From Chloroflexota bacterium (GTDB lineage: Bacteria; Chloroflexota; Limnocylindria; Limnocylindrales; CSP1-4), in NCBI GenBank assembly GCA_019637815.1, contig JAHBUZ010000007.1:109184-173183 (forward strand): a DNA stretch of 64,000 bases. The letters are read 5' to 3'. Shown one piece after another: positions 16,907 to 25,085 of the stretch. A program made the position numbers and the translations under genes. Each line of letters starts with the position of its first letter. Position 1 is the first letter of the stretch. The notes under the pieces were generated by a model that saw nothing but the letters and a program-made list of their open reading frames with translations, had not been told where the DNA came from and made no database searches.

Positions 16907-16936
16907 TTGACCCGTCATCAGCGTGGCTCGTATGGT
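16907..16936 (+). promoter_or_regulatory. Promoter of the sugar ABC operon (TTGACC-18-TATGGT)
   Basis: -35 TTGACC at 16907-16912, an 18-bp spacer, and -10 TATGGT at 16931-16936. The leader to the GTG at 16991 is ~48 nt and holds an AGGAGG site. Confidence 0.55.
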
Positions 16937-16990
16937 GGCCCGACTCCGGCGGCGCCCAGACAGGGTGGAGAGATAGAGGAGGAGCTCGAC

Positions 16991-18310
16991 GTGCAGCGGA
17001 AGTCAAGGAACAAGATCGTGGCCCTCGCCACGGCACTGGCCGTGGTCGGCCAGCCAGCGGTCCAGTGGGCGGCCACCACGCCGGTGCTGGCCCAGGACGA
17101 GATCGTCATCACCTGCACCGGCTGTGAGGCATCGGCGACCGATATCTTCGTCAACGAGTCCCATCGGCTCGCCGAGGCCTTCAACGCCGCATACGCCGGG
17201 CGCTATCGCATCGAGTACGTGCCGTTCGCGGGTGTGAACGACCAGACCCAGTTCCAGCCGTACCTCAAGCGTCTTGCCGCGAACGACCAGCTGCCGGACC
17301 TGTTCGTGACCGCGGGCTATGTCATCCGCGACCTCGGGAAGTCCGGCCGGCTCGTCGACTGGACGCCCGAGCTGGAGGCCGACCCCGCGTGGTCGGACAG
17401 CTTCTTCGAGGACGCCTGGATGAGCCTCCGCGACGAAGCCGGATCCACCTGGGGTATCCCGCGCTACCGCAACTCGATCGGCATCTTCTACAACACCGAC
17501 CTGTTCAGCAAAGCGGGGATCGACGGATTCCCCACGACCTGGGACGAGCTGCTGACCGCTGCCGCGAAGCTCAAGGAGTCCGGCGTCATCCCGATGGCCC
17601 AGGACAGCGCCTGGATCAGCCAGCTGTGGTGGTCGAACCTGATCGGTGTCCAGCCGGGCGGTCCGGAGTTCCTGGCCGGCGGCATCCTGGAGGGGGGCTT
17701 CGCAGAGGATCCCATCGTGGTCACCGCTACGGAGCGGCTCAAGCAGCTGTTCACGGACGGGTACGTGAACCCGGACGCGTTCTCGGGTGACTTCTTCGCC
17801 GCGGACACCCTGTTCACGACCGAGAAGGCTGCCATCCTCGCCAATGGCCCATGGGAGATCCCCTGCTGCATCAACGGCGAGACGGCCAACCCCGGGCTGT
17901 ACGACCGCGTCGGGTACTCCATCGCTCCGGACAGCGGCGTGATCGCGGTGTCCGGCGAGGGCTCCTTCGCCAGCGGCGCCAGGACCGATGCCACCCGCGA
18001 GGCGGTGACGGCGTTCATGAAGTTCATGACGACCAAGGAGCAGGCGCTGGCGGGCTACCAGGCGGTCGGTGGTGGATGGCCGTTCCGCTTCGAGATGACG
18101 CCCGAGGACGAGGCCCTCATCGACCCCGTCACGCTGGCCTTCATGCAGGCAGCGGCAGAGGCGGACTCGGCGTACGTCCACGCGCTGCAGGTCACGCCAG
18201 CGGGCTTCCTGGACGCGTTCCAGAACAACTGGCCGGCCTATGTCCAGGGGGCGATGTCCACCCAGGAGTTCCTGGCGGCGCTCTCGGACGCGGCGACCGC
18301 CGGGTCCTGA
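16991..18310 (+). CDS. Sugar ABC transporter substrate-binding protein (family 1)
   Basis: 439 residues. The GTG at 16991 has AGGAGG ~8 nt upstream and opens a Sec signal peptide (NKIVALATALAVVGQPAVQW, cleavage near LAQ|DEI). The mature part is a MalE/UgpB-type binding protein: RIEYVPFAGVNDQTQFQPYL, LPDLFVTAGYVIRDLGKSG, WGIPRYRNSIGIFYNTDLF, GFPTTWDELLTAAAKLKESG and the C-terminal FLDAFQNNWPAY. A CxxC-like pair (TCTGCEA) near the mature N-terminus is unusual; there is no lipobox. It captures an oligosaccharide outside the cell and delivers it to the two permeases downstream. Substrate unknown, though the esterase at the end of the operon suggests an acetylated oligosaccharide. Confidence 0.94.
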   Translation: MQRKSRNKIVALATALAVVGQPAVQWAATTPVLAQDEIVITCTGCEASATDIFVNESHRLAEAFNAAYAGRYRIEYVPFAGVNDQTQFQPYLKRLAANDQLPDLFVTAGYVIRDLGKSGRLVDWTPELEADPAWSDSFFEDAWMSLRDEAGSTWGIPRYRNSIGIFYNTDLFSKAGIDGFPTTWDELLTAAAKLKESGVIPMAQDSAWISQLWWSNLIGVQPGGPEFLAGGILEGGFAEDPIVVTATERLKQLFTDGYVNPDAFSGDFFAADTLFTTEKAAILANGPWEIPCCINGETANPGLYDRVGYSIAPDSGVIAVSGEGSFASGARTDATREAVTAFMKFMTTKEQALAGYQAVGGGWPFRFEMTPEDEALIDPVTLAFMQAAAEADSAYVHALQVTPAGFLDAFQNNWPAYVQGAMSTQEFLAALSDAATAGS

Positions 18311-18382
18311 TCCCGATCGCCGTCCCGGGTCCCGCGTCGTCCGGCGCGGCCCCGGGGCGGCGCCCGAGAGCTCGAGGGTCGC

Positions 18383-19297
18383 ATGAACGCAGTCACCGTC
18401 GATCGCGGGACACGTCGTCAGAGGTTCGAGTCGGTCGCTCCACGTGGCAGCGGGTGGGGCATCTCGTTGTCGCTGGCGCCCGCCATCGCCCTGTTCGCGT
18501 TCGCGTACGCGGTGCCCATGGTCATCCTCGTCGCCACCTCGTTCACGAAGTGGGATTTCCTGGGCATCGAGTGGACCGGGTTCGCGAACTTCGAGCGTCT
18601 GTTCGCCGATCCGGTCTTCTGGCGCGCGGCGGCGAACACCCTGGTCTACTGCCTGGGCACCCTTCTGATCCAGGTGCCACTGGCGGTGGTCGCCGGGATC
18701 CTGCTGTCGTGGCACCCACCCGGCTGGCGGGCGTTCCGGGCCGTGCTGTTCCTGCCCATCGTGATCTCGGGGGCGGCGTTCGCGGTGGTGTACGGCCTCT
18801 TCTACAACCCCAGCTGGGGGCTGCTCAAGCAGCTGCTCGGCGCACTGGGTCTGGACGCCGAGGCCAACGTCCTGTTCGACGTCAACCTCGCGATCTTCGC
18901 GGTGATGGCGGCCTACGTGTTCATCGTCGGCTTCGGGATGGTGCTCGTGATGGCGGAGATCGTGTCCATCCCGCGTGAGCAGTACGAGGCCGCGGAGGTG
19001 GACGGCGCCAGCCGGTGGCAGCGGGAGCGCCACATCACGCTGCCCGCGCTGCGCCAGGTGATCGGCACGGCGGCACTCCTGGGCGTCCTGAGCACGCTCA
19101 AGTTCTTCGACCTAGTCTACATCCTGACCGCGGGTGGACCGGGGAACCGCACGGCGACCATCGGGACCTACACGTACACCCAGTACGTGAACGACCAATG
19201 GGGATACGCGAGTTCCATCGGCTTCATCACCCTGGCGATCGGCGTGGTCGCGATCGTCCTGATCCGGCGCATCTTCCGCATCGGGGAGACCGTCTGA
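18383..19297 (+). CDS. Sugar ABC transporter permease, MalF/UgpA type
   Basis: 304 residues with six membrane helices. The EAA loop that contacts the ATPase is clear: EQYEAAEVDGASRWQRERHI with the following TLPALR. The C-terminal LTAGGPGNRTATIGTY is typical of CUT1 family permeases. The start ATG at 18383 is the first after the binding-protein gene (72 bp gap). It forms the transmembrane channel together with the next protein. Confidence 0.94.
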   Translation: MNAVTVDRGTRRQRFESVAPRGSGWGISLSLAPAIALFAFAYAVPMVILVATSFTKWDFLGIEWTGFANFERLFADPVFWRAAANTLVYCLGTLLIQVPLAVVAGILLSWHPPGWRAFRAVLFLPIVISGAAFAVVYGLFYNPSWGLLKQLLGALGLDAEANVLFDVNLAIFAVMAAYVFIVGFGMVLVMAEIVSIPREQYEAAEVDGASRWQRERHITLPALRQVIGTAALLGVLSTLKFFDLVYILTAGGPGNRTATIGTYTYTQYVNDQWGYASSIGFITLAIGVVAIVLIRRIFRIGETV

Positions 19298-20142
19298 TGG
19301 GCGCGGAACGTGACCCGGCTCGCGTCCGTGGACGCGTCATCCTGTTGTTGGTCTACGTCGTCCTGTCCGCGCTCGCTGTCGTTGCGCTCGGACCCACCCT
19401 CTGGGTGGTCGTCGCGTCCTTCTCGACGATGGACCAGATCTACTCCGGCACCGTCATCCCGCGGGAGCTGTCGCTGGACGGCTACGAGACGCTGTTCGCC
19501 AACGCCAACCTGGTAACGGCCTTCGGCAACACCCTCCTGTACGCCACGATGGGCACGCTTGGCGCGCTCGCGTCGGGCTTCCTGGCGGCGTATCCCACGG
19601 TCCGGATGCGCTTTCCGGGTCGGACCGGCGTGGTCTACCTGTTCAGCGCGGCGCTCGCGGTACCCATCCTCGCGCTGCTCGTTCCCGAGTACTTCGTGCT
19701 CTCGCGGCTGGGTCTGTATGACAGCAAGCTGGGCATGGTCATCTTCTATTCCGCGCTGTTCTTCCCGCTGGCGTTCGTGATCCTCCGGGCATATCTGAGC
19801 CGGATGCCCGTGGAGATCGAGGAGAGCGCTCGGGTGGAGGGCGCCGGGTACTTCACCATCCTGGCGCGCATGGTGGTCCCGCTCATGCGACCAGCGCTGG
19901 CCACGGTCGGCATCATCGTGTTCATCTCCATCTGGAACGAGTTCCTCTTCAACCTGGCGCTGGCACCATCCCCGGCCAACGAGAACCTCCAGATCATGCT
20001 GTCCACGTTCCGGGGGCAGTTCGCCTACGAGATCACCGCGATGCTGGCGGGGACCGTGGTCGTGATGGCAGTGCCGGTGGCAGCGTTCCTGCTGCTCCAG
20101 CGACAGGTGATGAACGGCCTCACCGCGGGAGCCGTCAAGTGA
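19297..20142 (+). CDS. Sugar ABC transporter permease, MalG/UgpE type
   Basis: 281 residues. The ATG shares its first base with the TGA of the first permease (TGATG), so translation is coupled. Six helices; the EAA motif is VEIEESARVEGAGYFTILAR followed by VVPLMRPA. NEFLFNLALAP and the C-terminal QRQVMNGLTAGAVK are typical of CUT1 permeases. No ATP-binding subunit is encoded in the operon, so a shared MsmK/UgpC-type ATPase elsewhere is expected. Confidence 0.94.
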   Translation: MGAERDPARVRGRVILLLVYVVLSALAVVALGPTLWVVVASFSTMDQIYSGTVIPRELSLDGYETLFANANLVTAFGNTLLYATMGTLGALASGFLAAYPTVRMRFPGRTGVVYLFSAALAVPILALLVPEYFVLSRLGLYDSKLGMVIFYSALFFPLAFVILRAYLSRMPVEIEESARVEGAGYFTILARMVVPLMRPALATVGIIVFISIWNEFLFNLALAPSPANENLQIMLSTFRGQFAYEITAMLAGTVVVMAVPVAAFLLLQRQVMNGLTAGAVK

Positions 20143-20209
20143 GGGTCGGCGTCCACCCGCGAGCGCCGATGCGACGTCAGCGCCGTCCGCTGCCGGTCGC
20201 GGGCTGACG

Positions 20210-21199
20210 ATGCCGCACCTCGATCTGGCGCCCGAGCAGCTCCGCACCTACGTGCCGGATCTGTCGGTCCCCGCGGACCTGGAGACGTTCTGGACGGAGA
20301 CGCTTGCCGAGACCCGTGCGTGGCCACTGGATGTCACGTTCGTCCCGGTGCCGACACCGATCCGCCTCATCGAGACGTTCGATGTCACGTTCCGCGGCTT
20401 CGGCGGCACGCCCATCCGAGGATGGCTGGCGATGCCACGCGGCGCCGCTGGCCCACTCCCCGGGGTGGTCCAGTACGTGGGCTACGGCGGGGGTCGCGGC
20501 CATCCCCACGAGCACCTGCTCTGGGCGGCCGCAGGCTACGCGCATCTCGTGATGGACACGCGCGGCCAGGGAGCGAACGGCTTGCGAGGCGACACCGCGG
20601 ACCCGGACGCGTCCGGTCAACCTCGGGTCGATGGCCTGCTGACCGACGGCATCCTGTCGCCCGAGACCTACTACTACCGGCGGGTCATGGCCGATGCCGT
20701 CCGGGCGGTGGAGGCCCTGCGCGCACATCCGCGTGTGGATGGCACCCGGATCGCGGTCACCGGCGTCAGCCAGGGTGGAGGCCTGAGCCTGGCGACCGCA
20801 GCGCTCGTGCCCAACCTGGTGGGCGTCATGGCGGACGTACCCTTCCTGAGCGACTTCCCGCGTGCGATCCGGATCGCGGACACCGATCCCTACCTCCAGA
20901 TCGCTCGATATCTCGCGGTGCACCGCGACCGAATCGTCCAGGTCGAGCAGACCCTCGCCTACTTCGACGTCGCGGTCCTCGGACGATGGGCCACGGCGCC
21001 TGCCCTGTTCTCCGTCGCCTTCATGGATCGGACGTGCCCGCCGTCGACGGTCTACGCGGCGTATCACCACTACGCAGGCCCGAAGGACATCCGGGAATAC
21101 CCCTTCAACGACCACGAGGGCGGGCAGCAGGTCCAGGAGATCCACCGGATCGACTGGCTCGATGCCCAGCTGGGCCGCTCGGACGACCGACTCGCCTGA
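20210..21199 (+). CDS. Carbohydrate esterase family 7 (acetyl xylan esterase/cephalosporin C deacetylase)
   Basis: 329 residues, normal for CE7. This alpha/beta hydrolase family removes acetyl groups from short xylo-oligosaccharides in the cytosol. Diagnostic motifs are all present: MDTRGQG (RGQ), VTGVSQGGGLS (nucleophile Ser in GxSQG), DRTCPPSTVYAAYHHYAG (acid Asp region) and NDHEGG (catalytic His in the HE motif). No signal peptide, so imported oligosaccharides are the likely substrate. It closes the ABC operon, 67 bp after the second permease. Confidence 0.93.
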   Translation: MPHLDLAPEQLRTYVPDLSVPADLETFWTETLAETRAWPLDVTFVPVPTPIRLIETFDVTFRGFGGTPIRGWLAMPRGAAGPLPGVVQYVGYGGGRGHPHEHLLWAAAGYAHLVMDTRGQGANGLRGDTADPDASGQPRVDGLLTDGILSPETYYYRRVMADAVRAVEALRAHPRVDGTRIAVTGVSQGGGLSLATAALVPNLVGVMADVPFLSDFPRAIRIADTDPYLQIARYLAVHRDRIVQVEQTLAYFDVAVLGRWATAPALFSVAFMDRTCPPSTVYAAYHHYAGPKDIREYPFNDHEGGQQVQEIHRIDWLDAQLGRSDDRLA

Positions 21200-21349
21200 C
21201 GCCACCGCCGCCAGCGCGGTCATGTCGCGCATCCACGGCCCGAGCCTCCGCGCCCCGCGACCCCATGGAGAAGCGGCACGATGTCCGGCGGGGAACGCCG
21301 GCCCGGTCGGCGAGCAGGAGGAGAGGCACGTGACTGTCGAGGGCGCCAG

Positions 21350-21471
21350 GTGATCACGGGCGCGATCAGGTCCCAGGTGGACCGCATCTGGGACGCGTTC
21401 TGTCGGGCGACATCGCGAACCCGATCGAGGTCATCGAGCAGATCACCCATCTGCTCTTCATCCGCGCCTTC
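21350..21471 (+). pseudogene. hsdM: Frameshifted N-terminal fragment of a type I restriction methylase (hsdM)
   Basis: From a GTG at 21350 the frame reads VITGAIRSQVDRIWDAF, then after a single missing base at about 21402 the next frame continues SGDIANPIEVIEQITHLLFIR. Joined, this is the conserved start of HsdM, where an AFW-SGG/SGD step and EVIEQITYLLFIR are invariant-looking. A one-base loss in a TGG Trp codon restores the alignment. The similarity ends near 21471 (FIRAF instead of FIRRLDE). Only ~40 of ~500 residues remain and no other hsd gene is nearby, so this is a relic. It is preceded by AGGAGGAG at 21316-21323, so the original leader may survive. Confidence 0.75.
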
Positions 21472-21496
21472 AGGGGCGAGCTGCAGAGGCCCGCGC

Positions 21497-21910
21497 TCAG
21501 GGCTTGCGTACGAGGTAGTCGGCTGGCCTGACGATGTCGATGCCGCGGAAGGGATGCAGGGCAATGAGGTCGCGGTCACCCGTGACGATCAGGTCGGCGG
21601 ATCCGTTCACGGCGACCTCCAGGAACGCGTCGTCCTTCGGGTCGCGGGAGGCACGGACCTGCTGGACGATCTCCACGACTTCGAGATTCGGTGCCAGTCG
21701 GTCGAGCAGGGCCAAGCGTCGCTCGCTCGGGACGTACCGGTCGAACTTCGGCGACAGCAGCTGCTCCGCGAGTTCGCGCAGCGTCTCCGTGGAGACCAGG
21801 ATCCGATCCTCCCGCACGGCGCGCTCGACCGCCCGGGCCGGTGTGGACGTGCTGGAGAACAGGCCGCTCAGGAAGACGTTCGTGTCCAGGACGACGCGTT
21901 CACGCGCCAT
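21497..21910 (-). CDS. PIN-domain toxin (PIN_3 family)
   Basis: 137 residues. The family is the 'putative toxin-antitoxin system toxin component, PIN family'. Acidic residues in the metal site: Asp in VVLDTNVFLSG, Glu in TETLRELAEQL, Asp in DPKDDAFLEVAV and Asp in LIVTGDRDLIAL. It overlaps the upstream Phd-like antitoxin by 11 bp. Predicted to cleave RNA when the antitoxin is degraded. Confidence 0.9.
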   Translation of the reverse strand: MARERVVLDTNVFLSGLFSSTSTPARAVERAVREDRILVSTETLRELAEQLLSPKFDRYVPSERRLALLDRLAPNLEVVEIVQQVRASRDPKDDAFLEVAVNGSADLIVTGDRDLIALHPFRGIDIVRPADYLVRKP

Positions 21911-22154
21911 CGTTGGTCAGGAGTCTCGCGAGCCGCGCTTCCGTGAGCCCAGCTCGGGCCGCCTCGGCAGCGACCTCGTCGCGCAGTTCCAGGAACACGC
22001 GGATGTTGGCAGAGCGCAGGCGCTCGTAGTCCGTCATCGAGAGCACGACCGCGACATCACGGTCCTGGCGCCGGATCACGACCGGCTCTCGCTGCGCGGC
22101 GTCCAGCACTGCGCCCAGCCGATTCTTGGCCTCCGTTGCGGCGATGGTCTTCAT
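21900..22154 (-). CDS. Phd/YefM family antitoxin
   Basis: 84 residues. The N-terminal TIAATEAKNRLGAVLDAAQREPVVI and VAVVLSMTDYERLR are typical of Phd/YefM DNA-binding antitoxins. The C-terminal helices (DEVAAEAARAGLTEARLARLL) would neutralise the PIN protein. It has a clear promoter with a 17-bp spacer and starts 6 nt after the -10, so the mRNA is probably leaderless. AGCCAA/TTGGCT repeats in the promoter spacer are the likely binding site for its own repression. Confidence 0.9.
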   Translation of the reverse strand: MKTIAATEAKNRLGAVLDAAQREPVVIRRQDRDVAVVLSMTDYERLRSANIRVFLELRDEVAAEAARAGLTEARLARLLTNDGA

Positions 22155-22160
22155 CTGGCC

Positions 22161-22189
22161 AGAATAGCCAATTTGGCTGCTCTAGCCAA
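22161..22189 (-). promoter_or_regulatory. Leaderless promoter and Phd operator (TTGGCT-17-TATTCT-6-ATG)
   Basis: On the minus strand: -35 TTGGCT (22184-22189), 17-bp spacer, -10 TATTCT (22161-22166), then 6 nt to the ATG at 22154. The perfect palindrome AGCCAA-T-TTGGCT occupies 22166-22178, and TAGCCAA recurs 18 bp apart (22165 and 22183). Confidence 0.65.
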
Positions 22190-22268
22190 GCGACGCCGCG
22201 AGACCGTTCAGCCTGGTGCGACGGAGACCGCGTCCTACCGGCCATCTCCGGCCACGCGACGTCGCAGG

Positions 22269-22315
22269 AGCCTATGACAAGGCTGCGGACCGGCCCCTTG
22301 TCATAGGCTGCCTAT
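22269..22315. repeat. 14-bp perfect inverted repeat overlapping a second hairpin
   Basis: AGCCTATGACAAGG (22269-22282) pairs with CCTTGTCATAGGCT (22296-22309) across 13 nt. The right arm can instead pair with a third segment: ATAGGC (22303-22308) with GCCTAT (22310-22315). It lies between guaA and the Phd/PIN pair, about 95 bp after the guaA stop. It could end guaA transcription, although no T-tract follows. Confidence 0.6.
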
Positions 22316-22403
22316 CGTATGGACGCGAGTTCGACCCATATGCAAGGCAGCGAAGCGCATGGCCGGGAGAGGGACGGTCTCCGCGGGCAGGACGCGACCT
22401 CGC

Positions 22404-24227
22404 CTACTCCCACTCGATGGTGGCGGGGGGCTTGCTGCTGATGTCGTACACGACGCGGTTGACGCCGGGCACCTCGTTGACGATGCGCGCGGAGATCCTC
22501 CCCAGCACGTCGTAGGGCAGCTTGGCCCAGTCCGCGGTCATGCCGTCCTCGCTGGTCACGGCGCGGATCGCCACGACGTTCGCGTATGTCCGGCCATCGC
22601 CCATGACGCCCACCGAGCGCACCGGGGTCAGGATCGCGAAGCTCTGCCACACGTTCCGGTACAGCCCGGCGGCCTTGATCTCGTCGATGACGATCCAGTC
22701 GGCCTCGCGCAAGGTGTCCAGTCGCTCTGCGGTGACCTCCCCGATGATGCGGATGGCGAGCCCGGGGCCTGGGAACGGCTGGCGCTGGACCATCGACTCG
22801 GGCAGACCCATCTCCAGCCCGACCGCGCGCACCTCGTCCTTGAACAGGTAGCGCAGCGGCTCGATGAGCTGGAACCGGAGGTCCGCGGGCAGCCCGCCGA
22901 CGTTGTGATGGGTCTTGATCTTCTGGGCGGTCTTGGTCTCCGGTGTGGTCGACTCGATGACGTCCGGGTAGAGGGTCCCCTGGGTCAGGAAGTCGATGCG
23001 ACCGAGCTTGCCGGCCTCCTCCTCGAACACCCGGATGAACTCGTCGCCGATGATGCGCCGCTTCTGCTCCGGATCCTCCACGCCGGCGAGGCGCGCCAGG
23101 AAGCGCTCGCGGGCATCGACCATGACCAGGCGCATGCCCAGGTTCTGCTCGAAGGTCGCCCGGAGCAGCTCCGATTCCTTCTTGCGCATCAGCCCGTGGT
23201 CGACATAGATGCACGTCAGCCGGTCGCCCACCGCGCGATGCACGAGCGCCGCCGCGACCGCCGAGTCGACCCCGCCGGACAGTGCGCAGATGACCTTGCC
23301 GTCCGAGCCGGTCAGTCGCGCGTGGGCATCGACGCGCTCGCGGATGCTCGCGACGGTCGACTCGATGAAGTTGGCGGGGGTCCAGGCCGCCTCCGCACCC
23401 GCGATGCCGAGCACGAAGTTGCGGATGACGTCACGACCCCGGGGCGTGTGGACCACTTCCGGGTGGAACTGGATGCCATGGAGTCGGCGACGCTCATCCA
23501 CCAGGCCGGCATAGGGCGTCGAATCGGTCTGGGCGATGGGCCGGAAGCCCTCCGGCAGGCGGGTGATGGAATCGCCGTGGCTCATCCAGACCGGCTGTTC
23601 CCGCTCGAGGCCACCGAACAGCGGGTCCTCGGCCGTGATGGTCACCGATGCCGGGCCGTATTCCCGACGATCGGCGGGCAGCACGTCACCGCCCAGCTCG
23701 CGCGCCATCAGCTGCGCCCCGTAGCAGATCCCCAGGACCGGGATGCGACCGCTCCAGATGGCCGGGTCCGGGCGCGGCGCACCCGCGTCATACACGGAGT
23801 TCGGGCCGCCCGAGAGGATGATGCCCTTGACGCCCCGACGCTCCAGCTCGGCCATGGACGTGTCGTGGGGCAGCAGCTCGGAGTAGACGTTGAGCTCCCG
23901 CACGCGTCGTGCGATGAGCTGCGCGAACTGGCTGCCGAAGTCCAGCACCACCACGCTGTCCGGCGGCTCCGGTGGCACGTTGACCATGGGCCGATCGTCC
24001 GGCGCGCGGTCGGGTGACGGCGCGTCGAGCGCCACCTCCAGGTACGCCTCCACCTCCGCGTCATCGGGTGCCAGCACCCGATGGCCGGCATTGGCGACGG
24101 TGCCGTGGACGGTCGCGCCACGCGTCCGCGCATCGCTGCCCGGCGATCCCGCCTCCTGGGTCCCTGCCTCCTGCGCCACGGCGTCCTGCGCCTGGTGCTC
24201 GTCGTTCGCGTCGCTCCCGTCGGTCAT
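22404..24227 (-). CDS. guaA: GMP synthase (glutamine-hydrolysing)
   Basis: 607 residues. Converts XMP, glutamine and ATP to GMP in the cytosol. The class I glutaminase has Cys168 in GICYGAQ, His255 and Glu257 in GIQFHPE. The ATP pyrophosphatase loop SGGVDS is at ~317-322 and the C-terminal dimerisation domain ends with the conserved [18 protein letters not shown]. The start ATG at 24227 has AGGAGGGG 4 nt upstream. This leaves an ~85-residue acidic/Ala-rich N-terminal extension absent from E. coli GuaA; an internal ATG at 23987 has no ribosome binding site. guaB3, the other guanine-nucleotide gene, is 11.6 kb away. Confidence 0.96.
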   Translation of the reverse strand: MTDGSDANDEHQAQDAVAQEAGTQEAGSPGSDARTRGATVHGTVANAGHRVLAPDDAEVEAYLEVALDAPSPDRAPDDRPMVNVPPEPPDSVVVLDFGSQFAQLIARRVRELNVYSELLPHDTSMAELERRGVKGIILSGGPNSVYDAGAPRPDPAIWSGRIPVLGICYGAQLMARELGGDVLPADRREYGPASVTITAEDPLFGGLEREQPVWMSHGDSITRLPEGFRPIAQTDSTPYAGLVDERRRLHGIQFHPEVVHTPRGRDVIRNFVLGIAGAEAAWTPANFIESTVASIRERVDAHARLTGSDGKVICALSGGVDSAVAAALVHRAVGDRLTCIYVDHGLMRKKESELLRATFEQNLGMRLVMVDARERFLARLAGVEDPEQKRRIIGDEFIRVFEEEAGKLGRIDFLTQGTLYPDVIESTTPETKTAQKIKTHHNVGGLPADLRFQLIEPLRYLFKDEVRAVGLEMGLPESMVQRQPFPGPGLAIRIIGEVTAERLDTLREADWIVIDEIKAAGLYRNVWQSFAILTPVRSVGVMGDGRTYANVVAIRAVTSEDGMTADWAKLPYDVLGRISARIVNEVPGVNRVVYDISSKPPATIEWE

Positions 24228-24258
24228 GCCCCCTCCTGTGTCGCTGCCCACGCCCCCG

Positions 24259-24264
24259 AGTCTA
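24259..24264 (-). promoter_or_regulatory. -10 box TAGACT of guaA
   Basis: Minus-strand TAGACT, whose TAG is also the stop codon of the upstream MOSC gene. It predicts a ~25 nt leader with the strong guaA ribosome binding site. Confidence 0.45.
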
Positions 24265-25026
24265 CCGAGCAGCGACCGGGACGCTCGCTGGGTCCGCCAC
24301 CTCGGTCACCGAGTCCCCGATCGACACGCGGCCGGGCACCAGCACGAGCGCCCCGATGGCGAGACACGCATCCCGCTCCCGGGCGATGGTCCGGAGCACG
24401 GACGGGTCCGCCTCGATGCCGCCGGGTTGTGGTCGGGTGGTCATGACACAGCGACCGATGCGCTTGGTGACCTCGAGCCGCACCGGGCCGAGCATCGCCT
24501 GGCCACCGACCAGGTCGTCCTCGCCTGCGCCATCCAGCAGCACATTGGCACGGAAGCGGCGTCGATCCCAGGCGCCGAGGCTCGTCCGTGACACGAGCGA
24601 GACCCGGATGCGTGCCGAATCGTGGAACGGGCCCGGGGCGCCCGTGAACGCGACCCACTGTCCGGTGGCCTCCTGGTCGGGATCCTCGGGGTTCTCGTAG
24701 CGACGAGGCGCGTCGTCCTCCACGGACCGCAGCTCCACGTCCCGCCCCAGCCAGCGGGACAGGGCCGCGTCGTCGTCCGCGCGTGTGCCATCGGGGAGCG
24801 TGATGCGCACCGAGCCGTCCGGCTGCCACGCGGCACTCGCGTACAGCAACCCGGGCACGCGTCGGCCGGTCAGGCCCAGACCCGTGGCCCGCTCGAAGAT
24901 GGCGTAGCGGCGATCCCCGGTGAGGCCGTCATGGGTGACGTCGACGGCCTCGACACGCTCCCCCTGGAGCGACTTCACGGGATAGCGCCAGAGCTCCGTG
25001 ACACGCAGGGACCGCATGACGCGCAT
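24262..25026 (-). CDS. MOSC domain protein (YcbX-like)
   Basis: 254 residues. The N-terminal beta-barrel region [17 protein letters not shown] and [13 protein letters not shown] matches MOSC_N, and the MOSC core has [11 protein letters not shown] and [14 protein letters not shown], including the conserved Cys that binds a sulfur or molybdenum cofactor ligand. YcbX/mARC relatives reduce N-hydroxylated compounds with molybdopterin cofactor. The start is uncertain: ATG at 25026 is used, with ATG 25017 and a GTG upstream as options; none has a strong ribosome binding site. It follows the sulfotransferase by ~60 bp. Confidence 0.88.
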   Translation of the reverse strand: MRVMRSLRVTELWRYPVKSLQGERVEAVDVTHDGLTGDRRYAIFERATGLGLTGRRVPGLLYASAAWQPDGSVRITLPDGTRADDDAALSRWLGRDVELRSVEDDAPRRYENPEDPDQEATGQWVAFTGAPGPFHDSARIRVSLVSRTSLGAWDRRRFRANVLLDGAGEDDLVGGQAMLGPVRLEVTKRIGRCVMTTRPQPGGIEADPSVLRTIARERDACLAIGALVLVPGRVSIGDSVTEVADPASVPVAAR

Positions 25027-25085
25027 GGTGCCATCCGGGGTGTCGCGCACGCCGATGGGGGTCTCCGCCCGGCGAGGGGAGGCCG

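Noticed and set aside
17003..19033. 676-codon minus-strand open frame opposite the sugar ABC operon
   Set aside because: The plus strand encodes a clear binding protein and permease; the antisense frame has only charged low-information sequence.
22325..22345. GTTCGACCC as a tRNA T-arm or attachment-site remnant
   Set aside because: No matching stem, acceptor or anticodon arm could be folded around it.
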